NCBI GenBank assembly: GCA_036250195.1
Contig: JAVHZZ010000003.1
Span: 330,941,694-331,005,693 of the forward strand
From: Mixophyes australis
Taxonomy: Eukaryota > Chordata > Amphibia > Anura > Limnodynastidae
Length of the DNA: 64,000 nucleotides
Reading direction: 5' to 3'
This document shows, one piece after another, positions 34,500 through 45,467 of this stretch (its first letter is position 1; the number at the start of each line of letters is the position of its first letter). Both the position numbers and the translations under genes were made by a program. Under the pieces are notes generated by a model. It saw nothing but the letters and a program-made list of their open reading frames with translations. It was not told the origin of the DNA and searched no databases.

Positions 34500-35640
34500 C
34501 GCTGTTAGATATGTTGTCCGAAACATTTGTTGATGTCACCAATGCAACGGAATTCCAGGCCATTGGTGAAATGATCATTCTTTTCAAAGGAAGACACAAA
34601 GGCAAACAGTGCTAAAAATCCAAACTCAAGAAGTGGGGCTTCAAAATATGGGTGAGGGCATCTCAAGACGGATATGTCTCAAAATTACCAAAATTCCAAC
34701 TCCACGATTACAGAATTTGGTGCGATTGGTGATACTGTAATAAGACTGTGTGATGGATTAGAAGATAAAATCACAAGCTGTTTCTGGTTAATCTTTTTAC
34801 CTCCATACTCATCGTTATAATTCTGATAGCAAAAGGAATTTTTTTTGTTGGTACCATTAGACAAAACTGGATTAAAGATTCTGACGCCAAGCTCGTCAAC
34901 TCCTAAAGCTTTAGCAAAATAGGGTAGAGGATCAGTTTCAGCGGCCACATCAACAGATAACGTGACAATTCTACAGTGAGCAGATAGTAATACTGTTCAT
35001 ATGATTCCTACATATGCAGGAATGGACCCGCAAGACGTAGTCTCCAGATGAGACAGAAAACAAAAGGAGTATGCCCAAGTATCAAGGCAGTTTGCTGTCA
35101 ACTAATACAATAAGTTTATGGGGGGGGTAGATATACGCGAGTTAGGAAGATTGCTCACTACCCTTATTCAATTAATTATCAAATGTTTTATCATAGGATT
35201 GCCTTCCATTTTCTTAATGTTTCCATAGTAAATACATGGTTCCTTTTCAAAATAGCGAGAAATCAAACGTGAGTGGGATTTGCAGCAACAATAATTAAAA
35301 TGTGGGAAAAACCAAAAAAAGGGGAAGGCTTCCCACATCTAATGTGTAAACACCACCAAAGAAAGCAAAACGTTGGCAGAAGGTTATACCTGAAATAAGA
35401 TTGGATGGAGTCGAACATTTTCCAAAAAAAGTAATCTTAAAAATCATCCACGATAACACGACAAAAACTGTTCGCTACATTTGGGGAAAATGCAAAGATT
35501 CAATTTGTCCACAATGTATGGACTCATTTTATACTTGGCAACCACCAAAGACCAACGTACACATATTTTTTGGGCTTTTCGACGCTTGTATATAAAAAAA
35601 AAATTCTTACTGTGAAAGGAATTATCTTTCCAATAAAATG
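34500..35640 (+). pseudogene. piggyBac-type transposase relic
   Basis: The + strand shows piggyBac transposase motifs in order. IGEMIILFKGRHKGKQC is at about 34570-34610 (first catalytic Asp region, acid apparently lost). KKWGFKIWVRASQDGYV follows at about 34630-34675, then IGDTVIRLCDGLED near 34720-34765. A YNKFMGGVDIRE motif (third catalytic Asp of the DDD family) is at about 35105-35145. A cysteine-rich C-terminus (CKDSICPQCMDSF) is at about 35490-35530. Stops and frameshifts occur between the blocks. Terminal TTAA sites and inverted repeats were not found. The minus-strand open frame at 34685-34948 is a shadow of this. Confidence 0.82.
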
Positions 35641-36825
35641 TATATTAAAATTGTTTTATTATATATCTGTAAGAGGTTAAACATAGTTGAACTTTGGAAT
35701 GTCCTCGTTCATAGCCTTTTACTAGTTCACATGTGAAAGTTGTGATGTCCTTGACCATTTGGTAGGAAAACTCTAGTCATGGTGATAAATGCGTGTGCTG
35801 ATGTTTACAGAATGCATCTACTTGCATTGCAATTGATCTTATTTCCCATATAAAACAGTGATGCACTTAATGCACTTCAGTCTCAGTAATAAGTAAAAAA
35901 AATACCTTTAATAAAAGAAAAACACACCTATCTGTAATAATAGTAACATGCATTTTAGACAAGTGCTACAGGCTATAGCATACAACTCTGACTATAAAGC
36001 AAGAAGGAGCTGGGCACCGTGGTTGAAGAGCATCACTGATATAATGTGAAGGTTGGAGTAAAATATTTGGCAATATTTGAAGTAAAAGAAATTTTGTGTT
36101 CAAAAGTATTTCTTTGTGTTCTTGTGATAAAAGCTGTCATATTGAAAACAGATCTAGCAAGAATCAAGAAGACCAAAGCATTCTCTAGCCATAAAAGCTT
36201 TGATGCCCTTTAAGCCCGTTGACGTTAGGAGTGCAATCACAAATTCCTGTCTTAAAAAAATGGATGAAATGTTAAATTGTCTTATGTCAAAGTGTGTGAC
36301 ATCTCCTCCTTCAACTAGTTTTCTTTTTATGTTTCATTTAACCCTAGCACCCTGACTGAAAACATTGATATGTTCAATTGCAGTTAGACCCAAGCTTTCA
36401 CTCATGCATTTTACAGTGTTCTTTTCTCCACATAGATTTAATAACCACCAACATATTTATAAATACCGGCAACACTGAGCAAAACGGAGCCAATAGTTTG
36501 CTATCTGGAGTTTTTCTTGACTTGCTTAACCTTGACCCACAATCTTTATTTGGATTGCCACCCAGAGAGAACCAGGATCCAACCGGTTTTTATTGCTTAA
36601 TGGTTGTGAAACAACTTTAATTGTTAGTTCTGCAACATTACTCTTGATTTCAAAACAATAGGTCACTTCTCCCAATGAACATCTTAAATGTTGAATCCTC
36701 TGTCTCTTTTGAATACTTATTTATGCATAAATGTAATTTTCTTTTTAAAAAAAAAATAAAGCTCTTAAGGTAGGTTATCAAGACTTATTTTAGTTTCTCT
36801 TTCCAGTATTGCACAAAATGAACAT
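35641..36825. other. Intron 2 sequence with unexplained ORF
   Basis: An 80-codon open frame at 36378-36620 follows an acceptor-like string (gttcaattgcag at 36372-36383). It reads a non-repetitive peptide (GVFLDLLNLDPQSLFGLPP) with no family recognised. There is no donor and no APLF phase support, so it is listed here only as an observation. Confidence 0.3.
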
Positions 36826-36873
36826 CCAATACAAAAGTGGAAGTTGCTCAATAAATTTATAGGTTCCTAGCAG
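36826..36873 (+). repeat. Diverged unit of the 392-bp satellite family, left part
   Basis: atacaaaagtggaagttgct and the following aatttatagg match the satellite unit (compare 4564-4596). It is interrupted by a SINE and continues at 37230. Confidence 0.8.
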
Positions 36874-37048
36874 CACGTTGCACGTGCTGGTTCAGTGGTT
36901 AGCACTTCTGCCTCACAGCGCTGGGGTCATGAGTTCAATTCCCGACCATGTGTTTGCGTGGGTTTCCTCGGTGTGCTCTGTTTTCCTCCCACACTCCAAA
37001 AACATACTAGTAGGACCATTGGCTGCTATCAAAATTGACCCTAGTCTC

Positions 37049-37085
<37 letters not shown>

Positions 37086-37229
37086 GTGTGTCTGTGTGTG
37101 TGTGTGTGTGTGTGTATGTTAGGGAATTTAGCCTGTAAACTCCAATGGGGCAGTAACTGATGTGAGTGAGTTCTCTGTACAGCGCTGCAGAATCAGTGGC
37201 GCTATATAAATAAATGGTGATGATGATGA
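36874..37229 (+). mobile_element. tRNA-type SINE with TAGCAG duplication
   Basis: The head contains a polymerase III A-box-like tggttcagtggttagcac and a B-box-like gagttcaattcc about 35 bp downstream. The body includes gtttcctcccacactcc, (tctg)n/(tg)n and ctgtacagcgctgcagaatc, ending in tatataaataaatgg and (gat)n. The 6-bp duplication tagcag flanks it at 36868-36873 and 37230-37235. Related fragments lie at 951-1100, 9526-9625, 28505-28550 and 58260-58440. Confidence 0.82.
37048..37117. repeat. (TCTG)n/(TG)n microsatellite inside the SINE
   Basis: Tandem tctg and tgtg units. Confidence 0.95.
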
Positions 37230-37300
37230 TAGCAGGTGCTTAAAAGGGTGGGGTTATCCTGAAAGGAACAAATACAGAGAAATCCCCCAGCACACATATA
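37230..37300 (+). repeat. Diverged unit of the 392-bp satellite family, right part
   Basis: gcaggtgcttaaaagggtgg and gttatcctgaaaggaac match the satellite unit junction (compare 4605-4645), then cccagcacac follows in the same order as in the array. Confidence 0.8.
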
Positions 37301-38269
37301 TTTGCTTAATTGTGGCAAGTACACAAGAATGATTTAAATATAACTTTAACGTTTTCTCGCTTTCTGTATTGTATTTGGGGATTGTATTTGTCTCCTGTTT
37401 AGTCATATTTTTTTTTCTCTCACTTGACCAGCCTCCCATTTATGTCATATCACACCACACATTGTTTTATAGGAAGAGTATTTGCATAACTGATTAAAAG
37501 TGACATAGTGTCTTTGAGAGATGATGAGAAGATTATGGGAAAATTATGGTACTCTAGGGCAATGTGAAGCAATCATGCCCTTAGTAAGTAGCAACTTTAA
37601 TAAAACTTAGTGACAAGCCATGGAATAGGAATATGTTAATCTCTGAATACTGTAAAACTTGTGTAGGACAAATAAAAATGGGAAATTAAATATAGATTTG
37701 TGTCCCAGGGGTCTATTTATGAAAGGGAGATAAGCCCTAAATCATGTGAAAATTGGAGTTTTTAAAGGATTTAACACTTCTCCTTATTTACCAAGGCTAA
37801 GAGGCCCCCGGCTGGTGAAGGCTATCACTGGGGGCCTCTTGTGTTACTTCTCTTGCAAAGCATCGGGACACCTATTTACCATGGGCAGCAGCGGTACTCT
37901 GTCCTTTGATTGCTAACGCCAGGGTGGCAGGGTGCCCACAGGAAAAATTGTTTTATTATTAAAATAAAGCATATTTCTGGGTTTTTTTTTAAAAATAAAA
38001 TCTTGAAGTAAGTTCCAGTTCCAGTGCATGCTCAAGTCCAGGCATGCCGACTCAAGCATGTGCTGAGGACAGGCTTGGCAAGCATTCTATCCATTCTGCC
38101 TCTTTTAGTAAAACAATATAAACCTAAAAAACAATATCTTATACCATTATCGTGTTTAGAGATAAAATACATTTATTTTAAAAAAAAATTTTAGGAGAGT
38201 TTATGGTAGCAAAACTTTCACACATTAGCTATTTGAGCTATTGCAGTTTTCTAGTTTAATTGCCTATCT
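37301..38269. other. Intron 2 sequence, possible MITE remnant
   Basis: A small GC-rich hairpin, gaggccccc...gggggcctc (about 37801-37842), lies in otherwise plain sequence. No gene was seen. Confidence 0.4.
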
Positions 38270-38680
38270 TCTCTAAAGTCTATTCAAAATGATACTGCCA
38301 GACTTATCTACCTCACTGACTGATCTTCCTCTGCTTCATCTCTTTGTAACTACCTTCACTGGCTAGCCAAATCTTCTAGGAACATTGCAAACTATAACAC
38401 TATCCATCAAAGCTCTTTCCAACACATCCCCACCTTAATCTCTTCTCTTAATTATCTCCAGGTCTCTACTCTGTTCCTCCAGTTACCTCATATTGTTCGT
38501 TCCTCTATAAACTCCATCAGATTCACACTTACAAGACTTCTAGAGCAGTACCTCACGTATGAAACTCATTACCACAAAATAAGATTCTTTCCCATCTTAC
38601 AAATATTTGAAACACTCTTCAAATGCCCAACCCAAGTATGTCTTCTCTTAGCCTCTTTTTATATAAGTTGAAAGCTTTTA
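38270..38680 (+). repeat. CR1/L2-like LINE 3' fragment, highly degenerate
   Basis: Text such as attcaaaatgatactgccag followed by cttcactggct resembles the C-terminal QNxxARL...LHWL region of CR1/L2-type LINE proteins, and pyrimidine-rich sequence continues to about 38650. Stops are frequent. Confidence 0.45.
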
Positions 38681-39023
38681 CATGCTTTGTTTTGGCCTAT
38701 ATATATGTATTAAGAGATATATATGTATTAAGAGTGTAACAATAGCATTAACAGGCCATGCGGGACGCCACAGCAGAAAGGGCTCTGAACATAGAGACTT
38801 GTATTTGGAGGCATATAGTTTTATTCAGCCACCTTTTCAATTTGCCAGCTACTGGAAGTTGCTGCCTGGCACCTTTTACTTGTGTATGACTATGGTAAAC
38901 ATTGTTTACTTCCCAGTAGCATTGTAAGGGCACTTTAACTTCAGAAATATTTTGTGTCTAGTACAGGGGAATATATGGTAAACCTTTATTTAGTTTTATG
39001 CTCTTTTTCTTTCCAATGTACAC

Positions 39024-40392
39024 GAACATGCAAATGTTTGGACTCCCTACGAAATGTTTAGGTTTTTGAAATAATGTATACCGTTGTTTTGTTCTTTTAA
39101 TATTATGATACCATTAAGTTGACCTGGAATTATAGCCAATACATTGACAATTTCATAAATTATTATTTTTTTCATGTAACTGTTCTATTCATCAAACTTT
39201 ACATTTATCAAAGAATCCTCCATTTACAGCAATTCTGTAAATTCTGAAATTTGCACCAATCAATCGCTGACAACAGGGATGAGATGCTTTACAGAATGCA
39301 TCAGGCACTCCTTCAGCATCCTTTCATTTGCTCTACGTTTCACATATATTGTCCTTTTATAGCCAAACAACTTAAACGTAGACTTGTCCGTCCATAATAC
39401 ACTTTTGCAATCATCAATTGTCCAACTCTGTGTTTTTGTCCATTTTAACCTTTTTTTTTGCCTATTTGCCAGTGTCAGATATGGCTTTTTCTTTGCAACT
39501 CTGCCTGTAAGGCCAACCTCCCAGAGTGATCTTTTTACTGCTGCAGATGACACTGGTATTTGGCGTGTACTATTTAAGAAAGACACCAACTCAGGACCTG
39601 TAAGGTCTCTGATATACTTTGTGATAAAGTACGGCAAACACTGCACTGCTGAATCAAACGTGCTGTTTATTAGGGAAGTGTCAGGATAGCATAAACAGCA
39701 GTTCATCCACACAATTTCTCTTGCAGCCCTACGTCTGACTAAACAGTGCTTTCCTCACTACTAGCCAGCCACTAACTGGCATTGGTGGCCTCATCCACAA
39801 ATCCAAACAGGTTTTTAACCTCTACTCTAGCACTACAAACAACACAACAGCAAATCCGTTACACCCATGTGGAACACCTGTGTATATGTGCTAAAAGAGG
39901 AGCCCAATGAAAATGTAACTTTGTCTTCAGCCTGCTCCTGCACACTAGCTGGGTTTTTATCTACTTCCCTATAGGAGAGGTGTGGAAAATATCCTCTTGT
40001 GTAGTTGTGCATCTGTGCCTTCCACTTCTTTTCCTATCCTGGTTAGATCCAGGTTGCCCTTTTCTCTCAAGATACCTTTGCATGTAATCTTTAGATCCTT
40101 GGCAATCTAACGCATGAAATCCTACATTTCTCGAAACAACAAAAGACTGACATTTTTTTTAAGAATGCTCTTTTGTTTTGTAGTAGTGTTGCTGTAGATG
40201 TAGATTTACAGTCATATGCGAATAATAATGGTATTAATCAGTGATTTAAAGCAGTAATAGCCATTTGCAACATTAGTAATGTTTTAACTATATTTTTACA
40301 TCAATTTAATGTTACCTTGGTAAAATAAAGTATCCGTTCTTTCAAAGACCAAGATATTTCCTAGTGATTCCAAACTTTGTGTATGAGCAAAT
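39024..40392 (-). mobile_element. Tc1-like DNA transposon, minus strand
   Basis: A minus-strand frame at 39260-39712 (150 aa) is Tc1-like transposase. LTGRVAKKKPYLTLANR is the link from the DNA-binding region, and SVLWTDKSTFKLFG holds the first catalytic Asp. The ends, gcaaatgtttggactccct near 39030 and gtgattccaaactttg near 40364, are imperfect inverted repeats. The frames before and after are broken, and the second and third acidic residues are not in an intact frame. Confidence 0.8.
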
Positions 40393-41860
40393 GTAGGTAT
40401 TTCTTTTTTTAATACCTCTTCTTTATCGCCTCCCATTAATCCAGATTCTCTCATTTAGAGCGGGATGTGGCTTTATGATGTGGATGTGATTTGGGTGACT
40501 CATGGGAATGGCTTGGACCATAATCATGCCACCAGTGAATGGAGACCATACTCCTAATGATGTCATTGCCACTTGCCTGTGCCCCCTGTGTGTTTATTTG
40601 TAAGAGAATCATCACCCATGAAACAGGCTACTGTCAAGCAGCCTGCACTTTGTGCACAGGCACAATTTAACCTTTGGAACTTGGTGTTTAACATACTGTA
40701 AGTGACTGCACATTGTAAGCTATGTAGGCATCATATTTCATTTATTTATTATCAAGTGTCTTGTGCATTATGAAAAAATAATTTATCCTAGAGGACTCAT
40801 ACGCACTGGTGTTGAAAAACAATGCCTGTAAAAAGCGCAGACAAAAGCTTTTAATTTGTTCTCACTTTTATCAGAGCATTTGAAGCATCCAGTCAAGGCT
40901 TCTCTACAGCATAATGTACTATGTACTGAATTAATGTGCTGTCATAGAACTCTGCTATATTGTACCGAGAATTATTAACACTGAAAGTAACAGTGAAATT
41001 GATTCAAAGCAAATTCTTGTCAGAAAGTCCATGTACAGGTCCATTTGGTTACATTATATTTGGGATTTCAACATTAAAGTGCCTTTAACAGAGTCTGATA
41101 AAGTGCATTGAACACGTACTATTAACGTCCGAGTGTACGAGTCCTAAGATAAGTGAGGGTCCAGTCCTACAATCCAGAAACCAAACCAGAGTTGTGTACA
41201 GTCTCCTGGCCCAGCTCCAGCACTGAGACTGTAAGTCCCATATTTCGAACAGAGTTTACCAACAGCCAATGGTCACCCATCTAACAAAAGCTTACACATT
41301 GGAATTTTACCTCTTGCAGGGTATTTGCTACTTTCAGCTCTAAAGTTGTTTTGTTGAGCTGTTCCAGGATAAATAAAGACATGTTGTTGGAATTACTGTC
41401 ATATTAAATTTTTCCGTAAGACTGCAGATACCTTAATATGGACTCCCTGAAGTCTTTGAATTTACATCATAAAAACATAGTAAGATGCACAGCCAGAAGA
41501 AATCAATTAAACCAGTACTTTATTTAGCAGAGGTTATGAACTGTACACTGGGAGACCTTTGTGTTTGGTCCATATCCCTAGAGATCCCCTCCATAGTTAT
41601 TATATAAATCATATGCTTAGTTGACTGAGTCTCTTTAGTGGATTAATACACTTGCAGGTGGCCTATATAGAAAAATTGATGTACACCTTATCTGACTATT
41701 GCAGAGTTTATCAGTGCACATTACAGAGTAATGCTGCCCAATCATATCAAGTACTTTCATCCTACTTTACAAATAGCACTCCTAGGCTGATGCAGAGTAG
41801 GACTTGCATATGTTTTTTAGCGTAAAATTTGCACACAAACTGTGTATGCCTACGTTCATA
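40393..41860. other. Intron 2 sequence, no recognised feature
   Basis: No supported gene or repeat. Confidence 0.5.
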
Positions 41861-41864
41861 TGCA

Positions 41865-42125
41865 GATTCAGGTATTCTGGCAATGCTCTTAAGATGTAGT
41901 TGACAGGACTTGTTGAGCTTTAGGTAGCGTTGGGACATCTATGTGGAGAGAGCAGAAAGACAGTTGGTTACACGAAATAGTACAGAAGGAGAAAGGTCAG
42001 GGGAAGAGATATAGATTTTGGTGTCATCAGTATAGAGGTGGTATTCGAGGCCGAATGAGCGAATTATTGCCCCAAGAGAAGAGGTGTATAATGAAAAACT
42101 AGGCTATGACTGGATGCACTGATGA
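41865..42125 (-). pseudogene. CR1/L2-clade LINE reverse-transcriptase fragment
   Basis: The minus strand reads [20 protein letters not shown], followed by CLSALST and YLKLNKS. This is the RT catalytic box (YADD, here YTDD) and downstream motif of CR1/L2-type LINEs. One stop lies within it. Only about 85 codons remain. Confidence 0.82.
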
Positions 42126-43020
42126 CAGTATAACAGGAAAACTTGCAGCATAGGGTTCTCATTTCATAATGTCACACAGCCCCTAGCCTTTTCACCTGAA
42201 ATTAAAGCAACCAGCCTAGCATATGAGTGCTGGTGCTGGGAGCACTTTTTTCTTGTGAGGGTGGGGGGGGGTAAATGGGGAGGGAGACAGTGTTTTTTTT
42301 TTATCAATTTTTTTTTTTTCCCCTGCATCAAAACACCAGTTTCTGTCATCAAGATGATGGTGATGACCGTGTTTTCAACAGCGTGATGATGCACTTAATG
42401 CCATATTATCAGGCTTTAATCATCCTCTTACATTTAACATACATACTGAGTGACGTGCAGATCAGAATATACATATAGTTGCATGATTTTTGAATGCATT
42501 TAAAAAGGAAAGATTTCCATCAAAATTGTGTATACTCTTTAATGGTTGTTTTCCTGTTGGCTGTTGTTAAGTTGATATGATATGATATGCAAAGATGTAC
42601 TAAATCAGCATTCTTTGGAGCTACACATTCTAAATAACAACAAAGCAGCCAAGGTGCCCCCTATTGTCACATCATACTATAAACAACTGCATCATTTCAA
42701 ATGGTTGACATTTAAAATAAAAGCAAACAAAAACTTGCAGTTTCTGCAAAAATGGGTAATAAATAACAGTCACTTGTGGAACTATCCTTCACTTTCCAAA
42801 TTAAGACACAAACTGTGGAATATCACACATAAATTTTGTCATTGTATTACAATTGGAGGCGGGTTTGAGCAGCACCCAGTGTGGGGGCAGGGATTATTGT
42901 GACAGGTGTTTTAAATCATGATCACACCTGTCCCCACTGGGTTCTATTTGTTATTGTTCATTATATTGGTGTTAATCCCCACCTCCGAAATAGCCCTGTA
43001 AGAAGATCCCACCTTTAGTC
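42126..43020. other. Intron 2 sequence with unexplained 106-codon ORF
   Basis: An open + frame at 42582-42902 reads a Lys/Asn/His-rich peptide with motifs such as LQFLQKWVINNSHLW and no family recognised. AT-rich composition makes it probably chance. An imperfect inverted pair (gacaggtgtttt / cacacctgtcccc) lies at about 42900-42945. Confidence 0.3.
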
Positions 43021-43122
43021 ATTTCATTTAAGATGCGTAAATAATGAGCACATTATTTCATTTAAGATGCGTAAATAATGAGCACATTATTTCATTTAAG
43101 ATGCGTAAATAATGAGCACATT
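43021..43122. repeat. 34-bp tandem repeat, 3 units
   Basis: Three identical copies of a 34-bp unit (atttcatttaagatgcgtaa...) start at 43021, 43055 and 43089. Confidence 0.97.
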
Positions 43123-43984
43123 ATTTTGGCCACACAAGTACTGTATGGACATGAAGAACTGATGGGGCAACCAGCAAATGGAGTCTATCTTGGAACAAGG
43201 GGGTGGGGGAGATTGGGGTTGTAGCCTGCAACAGCAATGAAGCTTATTTGTGCACTCACAGACAAAACAAATGTGTGAGGTATAATGAGGACTGGTGCTG
43301 AGGTATAGTTTGCTTGTAAACAAGACTCCTGGTTTGCAGTAATCAGTAGTATGTAAACAGTGTTAAAGAAGTGCAACTGACTGATAGGTTGTTAAAGACG
43401 CATTGGCTGCACAGGGGAGAGAATAATCACTGTCCTGACATGTGAGGGAGGTGGACACTAATAGTCAGCTAGCCATCATTTAGTTTGTTCTAGAAGTGTG
43501 TGTGAAAATATTGTTTATTTAGAAACAAACGAGAATGAGTGTTTAGTGATCCTTTAAATCCACATAGCGCACACATGACTAACACTCTCTCTTGTCTTAA
43601 ATGATAAAGTACAGCTTACTCATGTGAAAGTACAGCTTATTCATCTGTTCACTCTTGGAAACTGGAAGGTTCCCCATCTGCAGATGATTTTGTTGTTCCA
43701 TTACAAGTTGCTGAGTAACTAACTCCCTGCTTAGCATATAATCTTTCTGCTTCCATAACTTAACGGATCAATTTATTATTTATTTCATCAGGGCTGTACA
43801 ACAGTACAGAGACTGCAGCTATATAAAGCTTGCAATAATATACAACAAAATCACGCTCACAGTTTATATGGTGTTATTCAAGCAAATATTTACCATCCTG
43901 CCTTGGTGGAGTAGATAATTCCATGGGAATGCCAAAAAAGGGAAAAAAATAGAAAAAATGAGAGAAGAGGAAGAAAAGGAAACC

Positions 43985-44007
43985 GGGGGGGGGGGGGGGG
44001 GGGGGGG
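43985..44007. repeat. Poly(G) run, 23 nt
   Basis: An uninterrupted G homopolymer, capable of G-quadruplex formation on the + strand and error-prone in sequencing. Confidence 0.95.
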
Positions 44008-45309
44008 TTTGGGGAGAACTGTTGGCGGCTTTGTTGTACAATCTTTGAAAGAAAGAGAGTTATCTTATAATGGGGGCACTCTGTATTTCACCATTGCTTA
44101 TTACTTTTGGTGTGATTAAACCACAGCTAGCAGAAATAAATGATAAAGTTAGAAACAGTGTTTAAAATGTTGTAGTTAAACAACAATAGGGATTCTGCAG
44201 TAGTGAGATGTCTGCTTATTCCTTCTGTTTATTATTTATTGACGATTCATATTATACTAATATACTAGTAGGAATATTCAATAGACAAGCATATATCTAT
44301 GTATTTGTTAGCATATATTGAGATGTTAAATGCTGTGAAAATATACTGTGAATATAATTGATGTCAAATCAGATATTCATTCGGTGTTTCATAGTATAGT
44401 TATTTTGTCCATCTATAGTTTTTTCCATCAGTTCTATTGTGCCTCAAAAAAATATTGTTTTTCATTTAATGTTATAAAGCAATTAAGTTAATTGTATTGT
44501 TTTCTCCTGAATTATACTCATTCTATGTTAGCTGTAGCATATTTAAGAAGCACCGCAAAATATGAAAAATAGTTTTTAATCCTTATCGCATTGATAGGGA
44601 TTGAACTTTTTTTCAAATTCATCAAAAAACCTACACAGGAACGGCAGTTCCTGTAAACTGCTGTTCCTGTGAAAAACCTTACCACTGCCTCTTCGTATTC
44701 TGATCGTGTCTGCCTTCTTCCTGCCTTCTTCGTTCCTCCTTTGAATCCCTGTGTGCCAACCAAAAAGCTCAGGCATGCACGCAGAGCAACCTAGTGTATA
44801 TTGAGGAGAGGAGAGCAACAGAGTTCTGAGCATGTGACAGGGAGAGATCACATGATCCCTCCACACATGCGCTGTCCAGCTCTGCTTTTCGCAGCAGAGC
44901 TGACAGCTGAGAAACTTTTAAATTATGAAAATGAACGTCGCGTATATTAGCATGGAAAAAATGTCGTCATCATCGGACAATGATGAATTACGTTAATGAG
45001 CACTCCCCATACACTGTTATGGGGACTGCTCTGTAAAACGAAAACAAATGCAAAGCAGCAGATAACTATGATATCTGCTGTGATGCACTGATGATGAATG
45101 GCATTTTAATGTTTACTCCACCAAAACATGAGTTTTCAGGGATTTAACAGGGGATTAGTGCTTAATAAACAGGCACCCTAGTAACAACTTTTCTAGTCTG
45201 TTACAATGGCAACTATTTTTAATCACTATTCTTGTTTCTAATCACTTTTCTCTATCTTATATGAAAACGGGGAAAGAGTGTAATCTGTGTCGGTTGTATT
45301 CAGGGGCTG
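44008..45309. other. Intron 2 sequence, no recognised feature
   Basis: The overlapping minus ORFs at 44518-44866 share no recognisable motif. ggcagttcctgtaaactgctgttcctg (about 44642-44668) is a short local repeat. Confidence 0.4.
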
Positions 45310-45467
45310 GCTGGGCTGGGGTGCAGAGGGTTATTTGCCCACTTGGGCCTGTCTAATAGTGGGCTACCTTGGGCTGGGTCACTGGGCCACCTGCATTTTT
45401 TTACTTTAAAATAGGCTGCAGAGTCAAGTCTTGCCCCCGGGCTATAATTTGCCAGCCTTCCCCTGAG
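45310..45467. mobile_element. Possible short hAT-like MITE
   Basis: It begins caggggctggctgg and ends with the near inverse, ccagccttcccctg, with GC-rich text between. A similar right end occurs at about 2915-2933. No clean 8-bp duplication was seen. Confidence 0.45.

Noticed and set aside
34685..34948. 87-codon minus-strand ORF
   Set aside because: It is a shadow of the + strand piggyBac relic, whose motifs are recognisable.
36890..36950. Possible tRNA gene from A-box and B-box-like strings
   Set aside because: The boxes belong to a SINE with target-site duplications; no cloverleaf with paired acceptor stem is evident.
36878..37138. 86-codon ORF with Ser/Val/Cys repeats
   Set aside because: It reads through the SINE and its (TCTG)n tract.
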